The notes under the pieces: generated by a model
The model's database searches: none
The model's input: only the letters and a program-made list of their open reading frames with translations
What the model was told of the DNA's origin: nothing
Position numbers and translations under genes: made by a program
Assembly: GCA_014843695.1 (NCBI GenBank)
Contig: CM026395.1
Location: forward strand, 46,319,270 to 46,383,269
DNA length: 64,000 bases
DNA from: Archivesica marissinica
Lineage: Eukaryota; Mollusca; Bivalvia; Venerida; Vesicomyidae
Reading direction: 5' to 3'
Shown: positions 30,840 to 41,741 of the stretch, in pieces
Numbering within the stretch: the first letter of the stretch is position 1
Layout of the letters: each line of letters begins with the position of its first letter

Positions 30840-33800
30840 TATTGGGAATCTGGAAACTGGCTGCTTAAATACAGTGTGGCTGGTTAATAGAGGAGACCAC
30901 TGGCACATGTTTGGCTGGTTAATAGAGAAGACCACTAGCACATGTTTGGCTGGTTAATAGAGAAGACCACTGGCACATGTTTGGCTGGTTAATAGAGAAG
31001 ACCACTAGCACATGTTTGACTGGTTAATAGAGAAGACCACTGGCACATGTTTGGCTGGTTAATAGATAAGACCACTAGCACATGGTTGGCTGGTTAATAG
31101 AGAAGACCACTAGCACATGTTTGACTGGTTAATAGAGGAGACCACTAGCACATGTTTGACTGGTTAATAGAGAAGACCACTAGCACATGTTTGACTGGTT
31201 AATAGAGAAGACCACTAGCACATGTTTGGCTGGTTAATAGAGAAGACCACTGGCACATGTTTGGCTGGTTAATAGAGGAGACCACTAGCACATGTTTGGC
31301 TGGTTAATAGAGAAGACCACTGGCACATGTTTGGCTGGTTAATAGAGAAGACCACTAGCACATGTTTGGCTGGTTACTAGAGAATACCACTGGCACATGT
31401 TTGGCTGGTTAATAGAGGAGACCACTAGCACATGTTTGGCTGGTTAATAGAGGGGACCACTAGCACATGTTTGGCTGGTTAATAGAGAAGACCATTAGCA
31501 CATGTTTGACTGGTTAATAGAGGAGACCACTAGCACATGTTTGGCTGGTTAATAGAGAAGACCACTAGCACATGTTTGGCTGGTTAATAGAGAAGACCAC
31601 TAGCACATGTTTGGCTGGTTAATAGAGAAGACCACTAGCACATGTTTGACTGGTTAATAGAGGAGACCACTAGCACATGTTTGGCTGGTTAATAGAGAAG
31701 ACCACTAGCACATGTTTGGCTGGTTAATAGAGGAGACCACTAGCACATGTTTGGCTGGTTAATAGAGAAGACCACTAGCACATGTTTGACTGGTTAATAG
31801 AGGAGACCACTAGCACATGTTTGGCTGGTTAATAGAGAAGACCACTAGCACATGTTTGGCTGGTTAATAGAGGAGACCACTAGCACATGTTTGGCTGGTT
31901 AATAGAGAAGACCACTAGCACATGTTTGGCTGGTTAATAGAGGAGACCACTAGCACATGTTTGGCTGGTTAATAGAGAAGACCACTAGCACATGTTTGGC
32001 TGGTTAATAGAGGAGACCACTAGCACATGTTTGGCTGGTTAATAGAGAAGACCACTAGCACATGTTTGGCTGGTTAATAGAGGAGACCACTAGCACATGT
32101 TTGGCTGGTTAATAGAGAAGACCACTAGCACATGTTTGGCTGGTTAATAGAGAAGACCACTAGCACATGTTTGGCTGGTTAATAGAGGAGACCACTAGCA
32201 CATGTTTGGCTGGTTAATAGAGAAGACCACTAGCACATGATTGGTTGGTTAATAGAGAAGACCACTGGCACATGTTTGGCTGGTTAATAGAGAAGACCAC
32301 TAGCACATGTTTGGCTGGTTAATAGATAAGACCACTAGCACATGTTTGGCTGGTTAATAGATAAGACCACTAGCACATGTTTGACTGGTTAATAGAGAAG
32401 ACCACTAGCACATGTTTGGCTGGTTAATAGAGGAGACCACTAGCACATGTTTGGCTGGTTAATAGAGAAGACCACTGGCACATGTTTGGCTGGTTAATAG
32501 AGAAGACCACTAGCACATGTTTGGCTGGTTAATAGAGGAGATCACTAGCACATGTTTGGCTGGTTAATAGAGGAGACCATTAGCACATGTTTGACTGGTT
32601 AATAGAAGGGACCACTAGAACATGTTTGGCTGGTTAATAGAGAAGACCATTAGCACATGTTTGGCTGGTTAATAGAGGAGACCACTAGCACATGTTTGGC
32701 TGGTTAATAGAGACGACCACTAGCACATGTTTGGCTGGTTAATAGACTGGTTAATAGAGAAGACCATTAGCACATGTTTGGCTGGTTAATAGAGAAGACC
32801 ACTAGCACATGTTTGGCTGGTTAATAGAGGAGACCACTAGCACATGTTTGACTGGTTAATAGAGAAGACCACTAGCACATGTTTGACTGGTTAATAGAGA
32901 AGACCACTAGCACATGTTTGGCTGGTTAATAGAGAAGACCACTAGCACATGCTTGGCTGGTTAATAGAGGAGACCACTAGCACATGTTTGGCTGGTTAAT
33001 AGAGAAGACCACTAGCACATGTTTGACTGGTTAATAGAGAAGACCACTAGCACATGTTTGGCTGGTTAATAGAGAAGACCACTAGCACATGTTTGACTGG
33101 TTAATAGAGAAGACCACTAGCACATGTTTGGCTGGTTAATAGAGAAGACCACTGGCACATGTTTGGCTGGTTAATAGAGAAGACCACTAGCACATGTTTG
33201 GCTGGTTAATAGAGAAGACCACTAGCACATGTTTGGCTGGTTAATAGAGGAGACCACTAGCACATGTTTGGCTGGTTAATAGAGAAAACCACTAGCACAT
33301 GTTTGGCTGGTTAATAGATAAGACCACTAGCACATGTTTGACTGGTTAATAGAGAAGACCACTGGCACATGTTTGGCTGGTTAATAGAGGAGACCACTAG
33401 CACATGTTTGGCTGGTTAATAGAGAAGACCACTGGCACATGTTTGGCTGGTTAATAGAGAAGACCACTAGCACATGTTTGGCTGGTTACTAGAGAATACC
33501 ACTGGCACATGTTTGGCTGGTTAATAGAGGAGACCACTAGCACATGTTTGGCTGGTTAATAGAGGGGACCACTAGCACATGTTTGGCTGATTAATAGAGG
33601 AGATCACTAGCACATGTTTGGCTGGTTAATAGAGGAGACCACTAGCACATGTTTGACTGGTTAATAGAGTAGACCACTAGCACATGTTTGGCTGGTTAAT
33701 AGAGAAGACCACTAGCACATGTTTGGCTGGTTAATAGAGGAGACACTAGCACATGTTTGACTGGTTAATAGAGAAGTCCACTAGCACATGATTGGCTGGT

Positions 33801-34530
33801 TAATAGAGAAGACCACTAGCACATGTTTGACTGGTTAATAGAGTAGACCACTAGCACATGTTTGACTGGTTAATAGAGTAGACCACTAGCACATGTTTGG
33901 CTGGTTAATAGAGAAGACCACTAGCACATGTTTGGCTGGTTAATAGAGGAGACACTAGCACATGTTTGACTGGTTAATAGAGAAGTCCACTAGCACATGA
34001 TTGGCTGGTTAATAGAGAAGACCACTAGCACATGTTTGACTGGTTAATAGAGTAGACCACTAGCACATGTTTGACTGGTTAATAGAGTAGACCACTAGCA
34101 CATGTTTGGCTGGTTAATAGAGAAGACCACTAGCACATGTTTGGCTGGTTAATAGAGGAGACACTAGCACATGTTTGACTGGTTAATAGAGAAGTCCACT
34201 AGCACATGATTGGCTGGTTAATAGAGAAGACCACTAGCACATGTTTGGCTGGTTAATAGAGAAGACCACTAGCACATGTTTGGCTGGTTAATAGAGAAGA
34301 CCACTAGCACATGTTTGGCTGGTTAATAGAGAAGACCACTAGCACATGTTTGGCTGGTTAATAGAGAAGACCACTAGCACATGTTTGACTGGTTAATAGA
34401 GGAGACCACTAGCACATGTTTGGCTGGTTAATAGAGGAGACCACTAGCACATGTTTGGCTGGTTAATAGAGGAGACCACTAGCACATGTTTGGCTGGTTA
34501 ATAGAGAAGACCACTAGCACATGTTTGAAA
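30840..34530. repeat. 35-bp satellite, about 105 copies, with higher-order repeats
   Basis: Unit GGCTGGTTAATAGAGAAGAC + CACTAGCACATGTTT. Spacing is 35 (30911 to 30946). AGAAG and AGGAG monomers alternate from about 31880 to 32160 (70-bp dimer). A six-monomer 209-bp block repeats at 33741, 33950 and 34159, marked by the shortened GGAGACACTAGC. Confidence 0.96.
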
Positions 34531-34821
34531 TCTGCTCTCCGTTATCCATGTATCAGGAATAAATAACAATTACTGAATTAGATACACGTACACGATTGAA
34601 ATATTACCACGAAACTACAAACACCTGTTATCTGTTAAATTGGACACACTGGGACGCTACAGGAGGAATGCAAACTAGCACCGAGTGCGAATACGTTATT
34701 TCTCAGGAATAGTTATGATATTGCTTTTTCTGGTTTAATACGGGCTCGTGACCGTATCAAACCAGCAAACGTCAGCGGAAAACACAGCGTATCAAAGTGG
34801 GTGGTAGACAGTAGTGTGGCA

Positions 34822-35478
34822 GGAAATAACGGCAACAACACATAGGCTAAAATAACGGCAACAACACATAGGCTAAAATAACGGCAACAACACATAGGCT
34901 AAAATAACGACAACAACACATAGGCTAAAATAACGGCAACAACACATAGGCTAAAATAACGGCAACAACACATAGGCTAAAATAACGGCAACAACACATA
35001 GGCTAAAATAACGGCAACAACACATAGGCTAAAATAACGGCAACAACACATAGGCTAAAATAACGGCAACCACACATAGGCTAAAATAACGGCAACAACA
35101 CATATGCTAAAATAACGGCAACAACACATAGGCTAAAATAACGGCAACAACACATAGGCTAAAATAACGGCAACAACACATAGGCTAAAATAACGGCAAC
35201 AACACATAGGCTAAAATAACGGCAACAACACATAGGCTAAAATAACGGCAACAACACATAGGCTAAAATAACGGCAACAACACATAGGCTAAAATAACGG
35301 CAACAACACATAGGCTAAAATAACGGCAACAACACATAGGCTAACATAACGGCAACAACACATAGGCTAAAATAACGGCAACAACACATAGGCTAAAATA
35401 ACGGCAACAACACATAGGCTAAAATAACGGCAACAACACATAGGCTAAAATAACGGCAACAACACATAGGCTAAAATA
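34822..35478. repeat. 26-bp minisatellite, about 25 copies
   Basis: Unit AACGGCAACAACACATAGGC + TAAAAT. Copies are nearly identical, suggesting recent homogenisation. Confidence 0.96.
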
Positions 35479-35521
35479 CATATCTAACTAATAAGAGACT
35501 ATTATGTTGCTTGTGTGTGTT

Positions 35522-35737
35522 ACGTTTATTTATCGTGGCTACCGGTTACCCATATGAGCAACGCCTCCTGAAGAGATTAGTCCATTTAGATTGTTGGAGG
35601 ATAGTGCAATGATACAGACAGATGCCCATTCCAGATTCTCATCTGGTTCTTTTACGTGCACGATGTTAAGCACCGACATAGACCTCGGGTCAAATTCCCA
35701 TCTGAAAGACCACTGGACTACGTATCCGTCTGTGATT
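35522..35737 (-). mobile_element. SINE-1 copy with internal deletion
   Basis: Tail complement GTTTATTTATCGTGGCTACC at the left. The part between CCATCTGAAAGACC and the head remnant TGGACTACGTATCCGTCTG is deleted. Lies 45 bp beyond the 26-bp array. Confidence 0.82.
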
Positions 35738-36376
35738 ATGTTGGTGATATTTGATGCATTGTTTATATATTCCATCTCTTGTAATTTCAGCATGTGTGAT
35801 ATATTTTTATTTCGATGTAGATGAGGTTTTAAACCAAAATGTTTCCTCCTGGTGCATATACATTGAACTGTTCTGGTGGGCCGTAAAACCTAACTCAACA
35901 AACAACAACCGTCAGCTAGGAATATGTTCTCATTTTGTGTGCCGCCACCGTAATCAAAACTTCCAGAGCGGGTCTTCACACTTGTATTTCATTTATATTT
36001 CAAACCAAACATTAAACATGCCAATTAAATAGTCGGCCACCGTACCAGATACATAAAAGTGAAATATGATAAATTCTATACAAGTTTAATTGACCAACCG
36101 AGGTGAAATTTTAAATACAATTTGAATTACAAGTTTCAAAGTTAATCAGCGGCCATTCGATTAAGTATGTGATATTGTCAATTTTGAGAATGTCAGTCTT
36201 TAGATGTCATCGTAAAAAATGATATTTTAATTAGTGACATCCATACCTAAGTATTGAGAATGACACATAAATGACATTTTTAAATGAAGTTACAAATCTA
36301 TTTCGTTTGTTATATCAGATTAACATTTGATGTTTGATAATATATATATAATTAATATAAAATTACTTACTTTCAG
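35738..36376. other. Unassigned stretch before a possible microexon
   Basis: AT-rich, with small ORFs lacking any motif. If 36377-36403 is an exon, the right part is intronic. Confidence 0.35.
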
Positions 36377-36403
36377 ATCTGAAAGAGGCGAATGATGAAC
36401 CAC
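36377..36403 (+). other. Possible 27-nt microexon
   Basis: TTACTTACTTTCAG precedes and GTAAGT follows the 27-nt segment ATCTGAAAGAGGCGAATGAT+GAACCAC. Both splice-site contexts are close to consensus. Length is a multiple of three, and one phase is open (LKEANDEP). No neighbouring exon is recognised in the window, so this is a candidate only. Confidence 0.3.
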
Positions 36404-36619
36404 GTAAGTTTGTCACGTTTTGTGTGTGTAATATTGCGTTTGTAATATAAGTGTTTTAGTTGTAATGATATGAGAATAAATAGCTTCACAATTCATGTGT
36501 TGCTGAAAGTGTCTCTAGAATTAAGACTAAATCCACATTCCTAAATTAGATTCGTTTACTGAATAATTCAAACGGTAGGCTTGTGTCATAATCCTTTTTG
36601 TTAGTCTTAACGACAATAG

Positions 36620-37640
36620 CTAACACATTCAGAATCAGTTCATAGGTTAACAACGTCATTATATAATCGTTTTTTAAATTAACAACGCCATTTCAGAATC
36701 AAAGCATAGATAAACAACGCCATTTTAGAATCAGTGCATAGACTAACATAGCATTTTCAGAATCAGTCGTTTCGCTAACACACCATTTCCGAATCAGTCG
36801 TTTCGCTAACACACCATTTTAGAATCAGTTCATAGACTAACATAGCATTTTCCGAATCAGTCGTTTCGCTAACACACCATTTCCGAATCAGTCGTTTCGC
36901 TAACACACCATTTCAGAATCAGTCGTTTCGCTAACTAACCATTTCAGAATCAGTCGTTTCGCTAACACACCATTTCCGAATCAGTCGTTTCGCTAACTAA
37001 CCATTTCCGAATCAGTCGTTTCGCTAACTAACCATTTCCGAATCAGTCGTTTCGCTAACTAACCATTTCCGAATCAGTCGTTTCGCTAACATACCATTTC
37101 AGAATCAGTCGTTTCGCTAACTAACCATTTCAGAATCAGTCGTTTCGCTAACTAACCATTTCAGAATCAGTCGTTTCGCTAACTAACCATTTCAGAATCA
37201 GTCGTTTCGCTAACACACCATTTCCGAATCAGTCGTTTCGCTAACTAACCATTTCCGAATCAGTCGTTTCGCTAACATACCATTTCAGAATCAGTCGTTT
37301 CGCTAACTAACCATTTCAGAATCAGTCGTTTCGCTAACTAACCATTTCAGAATCAGTCGTTTCGCTAACTAACCATTTCAGAATCAGTCGTTTCGCTAAC
37401 ACACCATTTCAGAATCAGTCGTTTCGCTAACTAACCATTTCAGAATCAGTCGTCTCGCTAACTAACCATTTCAGAATCAGTCGTTTCGCTAACTAACCAT
37501 TTCAGAATCAGTCGTTTCGCTAACTAACCATTTCAGAATCAGTCGTTTCGCTAACTAACCATTTCAGAATCAGTCGTTTCGCTAACACACCATTTCCGAA
37601 TCAGTTCTTAGACTAACAGCGCCATTCCATAGCCAAATTA
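36620..37640. repeat. 31-bp minisatellite, about 30 copies
   Basis: Unit ATTTCAGAATCAGTCGTTTC + GCTAACTAACC, with ACACACC and TTCCGAATC variants. The left 150 bp are degenerate units (CATAGACTAACATAGC type). Confidence 0.95.
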
Positions 37641-37896
37641 ATACTAAGACAGCAATCAATTTTGCTACAAATACCTTATATTTCAGAATCATATACGTTA
37701 CAAGAATGCACAAGTAAGTTATATTTCAGAATAATAGACGTTATCAGAATTACAAATAAGTTATTTCAGAATCAATCAAGATGCCAGAATTGAGAACTAC
37801 ATTGTCAAACCAGATATATATTTTATAATAAATTGCGTTACCAGATTGTAAACGACATGTCAGTACGTTATAAGAATGCACACTACCCATATAGTG

Positions 37897-38133
37897 TGGA
37901 AGTCGTGATAGCGCAGTGGATGTTCTTTCGCTTCAGGTGCGAAAGGTCCGGAATTCGAGCCCCGCTGGAGCCGTTACGATTGTGCCCTTAGGCAAGGCAT
38001 TTAAATTCCAGGTTGTCTCTGCTCTCCCTCGTGGCGATGGATTCCATCAGGAATGTGGTCTCGAGAGCGATTAATATAAGTTGTAAGAACTTGTTTCGCA
38101 ATCGAGCTAAAATAAATTTATATTAACTAATAT
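37897..38133 (+). mobile_element. SINE-2 copy, full-length
   Basis: Head GTCGTGATAGCGCAGTGG, body CCCTTAGGCAAGGCATTTAA, tail AGCGATTAATATAAGTTGTA...CGCAATCGAGCTAAAATAAA. The best preserved tail of the family here. Confidence 0.9.
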
Positions 38134-38934
38134 TTGTCAGAATACGTGTTTTAGGACTTCATGCTACACGTAGAACCACATATTATTCATACTATAAATA
38201 CATTTCATAATACGTTACCAGAATACACAATACACATATACTGACACCATACAAACTGTGCACTTTTATATTTAGAGTTAGTTTTTAGCTAAACTTATTC
38301 AAGAACTATGGAGTTTACTATCATGAGTGAAGAAAATAATCCTTCACTCATTGCACTAATTTACCCATTATGTCGCACATTTTTGTTTCTAAAGGGATAC
38401 AAATGTTACCTCTAAGGCAAGTGCACAGTTTCTTTTTGGTGTCAGCATATGTCAAACTATTAAGTTATCGGAATTAATGCCACATGTAGAACAACATATG
38501 TGAAGCAAAACTGAAATTCATAATCAAATACGTTGCCCCAGAATATATAACTGTCTCTTTCAGAATTAATTACTCTACTTAAATTCATACTACATGTAAA
38601 ACTAAACATTTCACATTAAACATGGACTTCATAATTAAGTGCAGTGTACGCTACGGAATTGCATACCAATTATGTAAACATAAGCCATATTTCGAACCCG
38701 TACCCGTAGCAATAACAAGCTGACCACTCTACCACTGCGCCACAATAGCCGCCACAAATAGATTGCACAAATAGAATCCGTACCGCAACGGCGGCGCCAT
38801 CTACACATTTCATACAAAATCTAGTTTTAATCAATTACGTTACCAAATATTTAATATTTTTAATAAATTTGTTTATCGTCGACGCATCTAGAAGTATATT
38901 GGATAATAATTTAACATTGCAGATGGTACTTTTA
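38134..38934. other. Degenerate ACGTTACCAGAAT-type repeat DNA
   Basis: The phrase ACGTTACCAGAAT, or a close variant, occurs near 37842, 38207, 38528 and 38832. It looks like an old repeat continuing past the 31-bp array and split by the SINE-2. No gene recognised. Confidence 0.4.
38680..38757 (-). mobile_element. Isolated tRNA-like SINE head
   Basis: The complement reads GTGGCGCAGTGGTAGAGTGG (A-box-like) then GGGTTCGAAATA (weak B box). No matching body follows. Too degenerate to be a functional tRNA gene. Confidence 0.4.
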
Positions 38935-39222
38935 CATGATTGAACGTGCTATCTATTAATATTAGTAGGACCTGACGGGGGATTGAACGTGCTATCTATT
39001 AATATTAGTAGAGCCTGACGGGGGATTGAACGTGCTATCTATTAATATTAGTAGGGCCTGACGGGGGATTGAACGTGCTATCTATTAATATTAGTAAGGC
39101 CTGACGGGGGATTGAACGTGCTATCTATTAATATTAGCAGGGCCTGACGGGGGATTGAACGTGCTATCTATTAATATTAGTAGAGCCTGACGGGGGATTG
39201 AACGTGCTATCTATTAATATTA
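38935..39222. repeat. 44-bp minisatellite running into the assembly gap
   Basis: Unit TTGAACGTGCTATCTATTAA + TATTAGTAGRGCCTGACGGG + GGAT, about 6.5 copies, cut by Ns. True array length is unknown. Confidence 0.94.
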
Positions 39223-40222
39223 NNNNNNNNNNNNNNNNNNNNNNNNNNNNNNNNNNNNNNNNNNNNNNNNNNNNNNNNNNNNNNNNNNNNNNNNNNNNNN
39301 NNNNNNNNNNNNNNNNNNNNNNNNNNNNNNNNNNNNNNNNNNNNNNNNNNNNNNNNNNNNNNNNNNNNNNNNNNNNNNNNNNNNNNNNNNNNNNNNNNNN
39401 NNNNNNNNNNNNNNNNNNNNNNNNNNNNNNNNNNNNNNNNNNNNNNNNNNNNNNNNNNNNNNNNNNNNNNNNNNNNNNNNNNNNNNNNNNNNNNNNNNNN
39501 NNNNNNNNNNNNNNNNNNNNNNNNNNNNNNNNNNNNNNNNNNNNNNNNNNNNNNNNNNNNNNNNNNNNNNNNNNNNNNNNNNNNNNNNNNNNNNNNNNNN
39601 NNNNNNNNNNNNNNNNNNNNNNNNNNNNNNNNNNNNNNNNNNNNNNNNNNNNNNNNNNNNNNNNNNNNNNNNNNNNNNNNNNNNNNNNNNNNNNNNNNNN
39701 NNNNNNNNNNNNNNNNNNNNNNNNNNNNNNNNNNNNNNNNNNNNNNNNNNNNNNNNNNNNNNNNNNNNNNNNNNNNNNNNNNNNNNNNNNNNNNNNNNNN
39801 NNNNNNNNNNNNNNNNNNNNNNNNNNNNNNNNNNNNNNNNNNNNNNNNNNNNNNNNNNNNNNNNNNNNNNNNNNNNNNNNNNNNNNNNNNNNNNNNNNNN
39901 NNNNNNNNNNNNNNNNNNNNNNNNNNNNNNNNNNNNNNNNNNNNNNNNNNNNNNNNNNNNNNNNNNNNNNNNNNNNNNNNNNNNNNNNNNNNNNNNNNNN
40001 NNNNNNNNNNNNNNNNNNNNNNNNNNNNNNNNNNNNNNNNNNNNNNNNNNNNNNNNNNNNNNNNNNNNNNNNNNNNNNNNNNNNNNNNNNNNNNNNNNNN
40101 NNNNNNNNNNNNNNNNNNNNNNNNNNNNNNNNNNNNNNNNNNNNNNNNNNNNNNNNNNNNNNNNNNNNNNNNNNNNNNNNNNNNNNNNNNNNNNNNNNNN
40201 NNNNNNNNNNNNNNNNNNNNNN
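39223..40222. other. Assembly gap of exactly 1000 N
   Basis: A round-number placeholder. Left flank is tandem repeat and right flank is the interior of an LTR element, so the missing DNA probably includes the rest of the 44-bp array and the 5' LTR with its primer-binding site. ORFs reported across the Ns are meaningless. Confidence 0.98.
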
Positions 40223-40478
40223 AAAGACGTCGACGAATTATTAAATTAATGAAATGGATTAAATTATTGGAAATGTGCATACTTTGAATATGTGATAAAT
40301 TATATATTGGATTAACGGACGAGACAGACTTCGGTAAGTACCAGTTTTCTTTTCATAGAGGCTTAATATTATCATTAAAATTATATTAGTGATTTACTTC
40401 CTTTTATTGAACTCAATTCTATAATACATTTGGAGATACATTCTGGGGATTAAAAATTTTGGGAAATAAAAAAATAAA
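40223..40478 (+). other. Retrotransposon leader
   Basis: Untranslated stretch between the gap and gag. Contains CGGTAAGTACC near 40332, which matches a splice donor. Whether it is used is unknown. Confidence 0.5.
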
Positions 40479-41732
40479 ATGGCTACAACTAGGAGTGCTA
40501 ATAAGGAAACTGAGGGGCCGGTTCACCCCGACTTGCAGACAACAGGTGATGGGATATGGGACAAATTAATGAGACTTCCCTTCTTTAATCAGGCAAATCT
40601 GGAACGTCAGGGTGAGATTTATGAGAAAGAAAGAGAGAGGGAAAGAGAGAGGGAAGAAGTAAAACAAAGAGAGAGGGAAAGAGAGAGGGAAGAAGTAAAA
40701 CAAAGAGAAGAAAGAGAGAGGGAAGGAAGAAAGAGAGAGAGAAAGAGAGAGGGAAGAGTAGAAGAAAGAGGGGAAAGAGAAGAGAAAGAAAGGGACAGGG
40801 GGGAAAGAATGCAAAGGGAGAAAATGCAGATGGAGATTCGCCTGAGAGAAATCCAGAGAGATCAGGAATCTCAGCAAAATAACCCCCTCCATACAGATAA
40901 TAGGCCCTCTAAGACAAACATTTCTGTTCCTATTTGGACCCAGACTATGAGGCCAGATAAATTCTTCGCAACATGTGAGAGACTGTTCGAAGCTAGCCAG
41001 GTCGCCAAACAAACATGGGTGGTCCATATTATAGACAAGTTGTCCGACAAGGCCAGAAATATATATGCCACTCTTCCTGTCCAAGACGCTAATAATTACG
41101 ATACCCTCAAGGCCGCCATCTTGGATGAATATAGACTCTCACCCACTGTATATAGAAAGAATTTCTTCTCTTGGGTAAAGAAACCTCAGCAGACATATTC
41201 CGAATTCATTAAGGAATTAAGGGAGCAAATGACTCTATGGACGGAGAACAATGATCCGAGCGAGGTCAACTGGATCGAGCTGCTCTTGAGATATAGATTC
41301 GATTCCCAGCTAAGTGATGAGCTTAATTTGTTCATTCTGGATAAGAAAGCATCTACTCTCCAGGAATGTATTTCCCTGGCTGATGAATATAACCTCCATC
41401 GCAGATTAGCGCCCAGGACACGGATTAATTCAAATCCGAATGTGAAACCCAGAGATACAGAACACCGACCTCCAGCCCAAAGGCCATATATCCCATCACC
41501 CATGTATCGACCCAATATTAGGATAGATAATTCCCAAGCTACCCATAGAACTCCCCGGATAGAAAAATATTGTAGTTATTGTAGGCGTAATGGCCACGGA
41601 CGAACAGAGTGTTGGGCAGATCCCAATTCACCTAGGTACAGGGGTACTAGAAACCTAGCAAACGGACACCAAGTGTCAAACGCTACTCATAGTTCAGCCT
41701 TTATAACCAATGAGCCAGTGAACTCATGTTAA
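40479..41732 (+). CDS. gag: Gag polyprotein of the Gmr1-like element
   Basis: 417 residues from ATG 40479 to TAA 41730-41732. Residues 48-135 are almost entirely E, R, K and Q, from a purine-only repeat in the DNA; a coiled coil or extended charged helix is likely. Residues 224-308 (YRKNFFSWVKKPQQTYSEFI...LADEYNLHR) have the layout of a SCAN domain: F-W near the start, SEFI-EL helix, and TLQECISLADEY at the end. Zinc knuckle C365-x2-C368-x4-H373-x4-C378 (CSYCRRNGHGRTEC) binds RNA in such proteins. Role: forms the cytoplasmic particle and packages RNA. The stop is in the same frame as pol. Confidence 0.92.
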   Translation: MATTRSANKETEGPVHPDLQTTGDGIWDKLMRLPFFNQANLERQGEIYEKEREREREREEVKQREREREREEVKQREEREREGRKRERKREGRVEERGEREEKERDRGERMQREKMQMEIRLREIQRDQESQQNNPLHTDNRPSKTNISVPIWTQTMRPDKFFATCERLFEASQVAKQTWVVHIIDKLSDKARNIYATLPVQDANNYDTLKAAILDEYRLSPTVYRKNFFSWVKKPQQTYSEFIKELREQMTLWTENNDPSEVNWIELLLRYRFDSQLSDELNLFILDKKASTLQECISLADEYNLHRRLAPRTRINSNPNVKPRDTEHRPPAQRPYIPSPMYRPNIRIDNSQATHRTPRIEKYCSYCRRNGHGRTECWADPNSPRYRGTRNLANGHQVSNATHSSAFITNEPVNSC

Positions 41733-41741
41733 AATACCGAG

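Noticed and set aside
39198..40280. ORFs of about 350 residues made of X
   Set aside because: They span the N gap.
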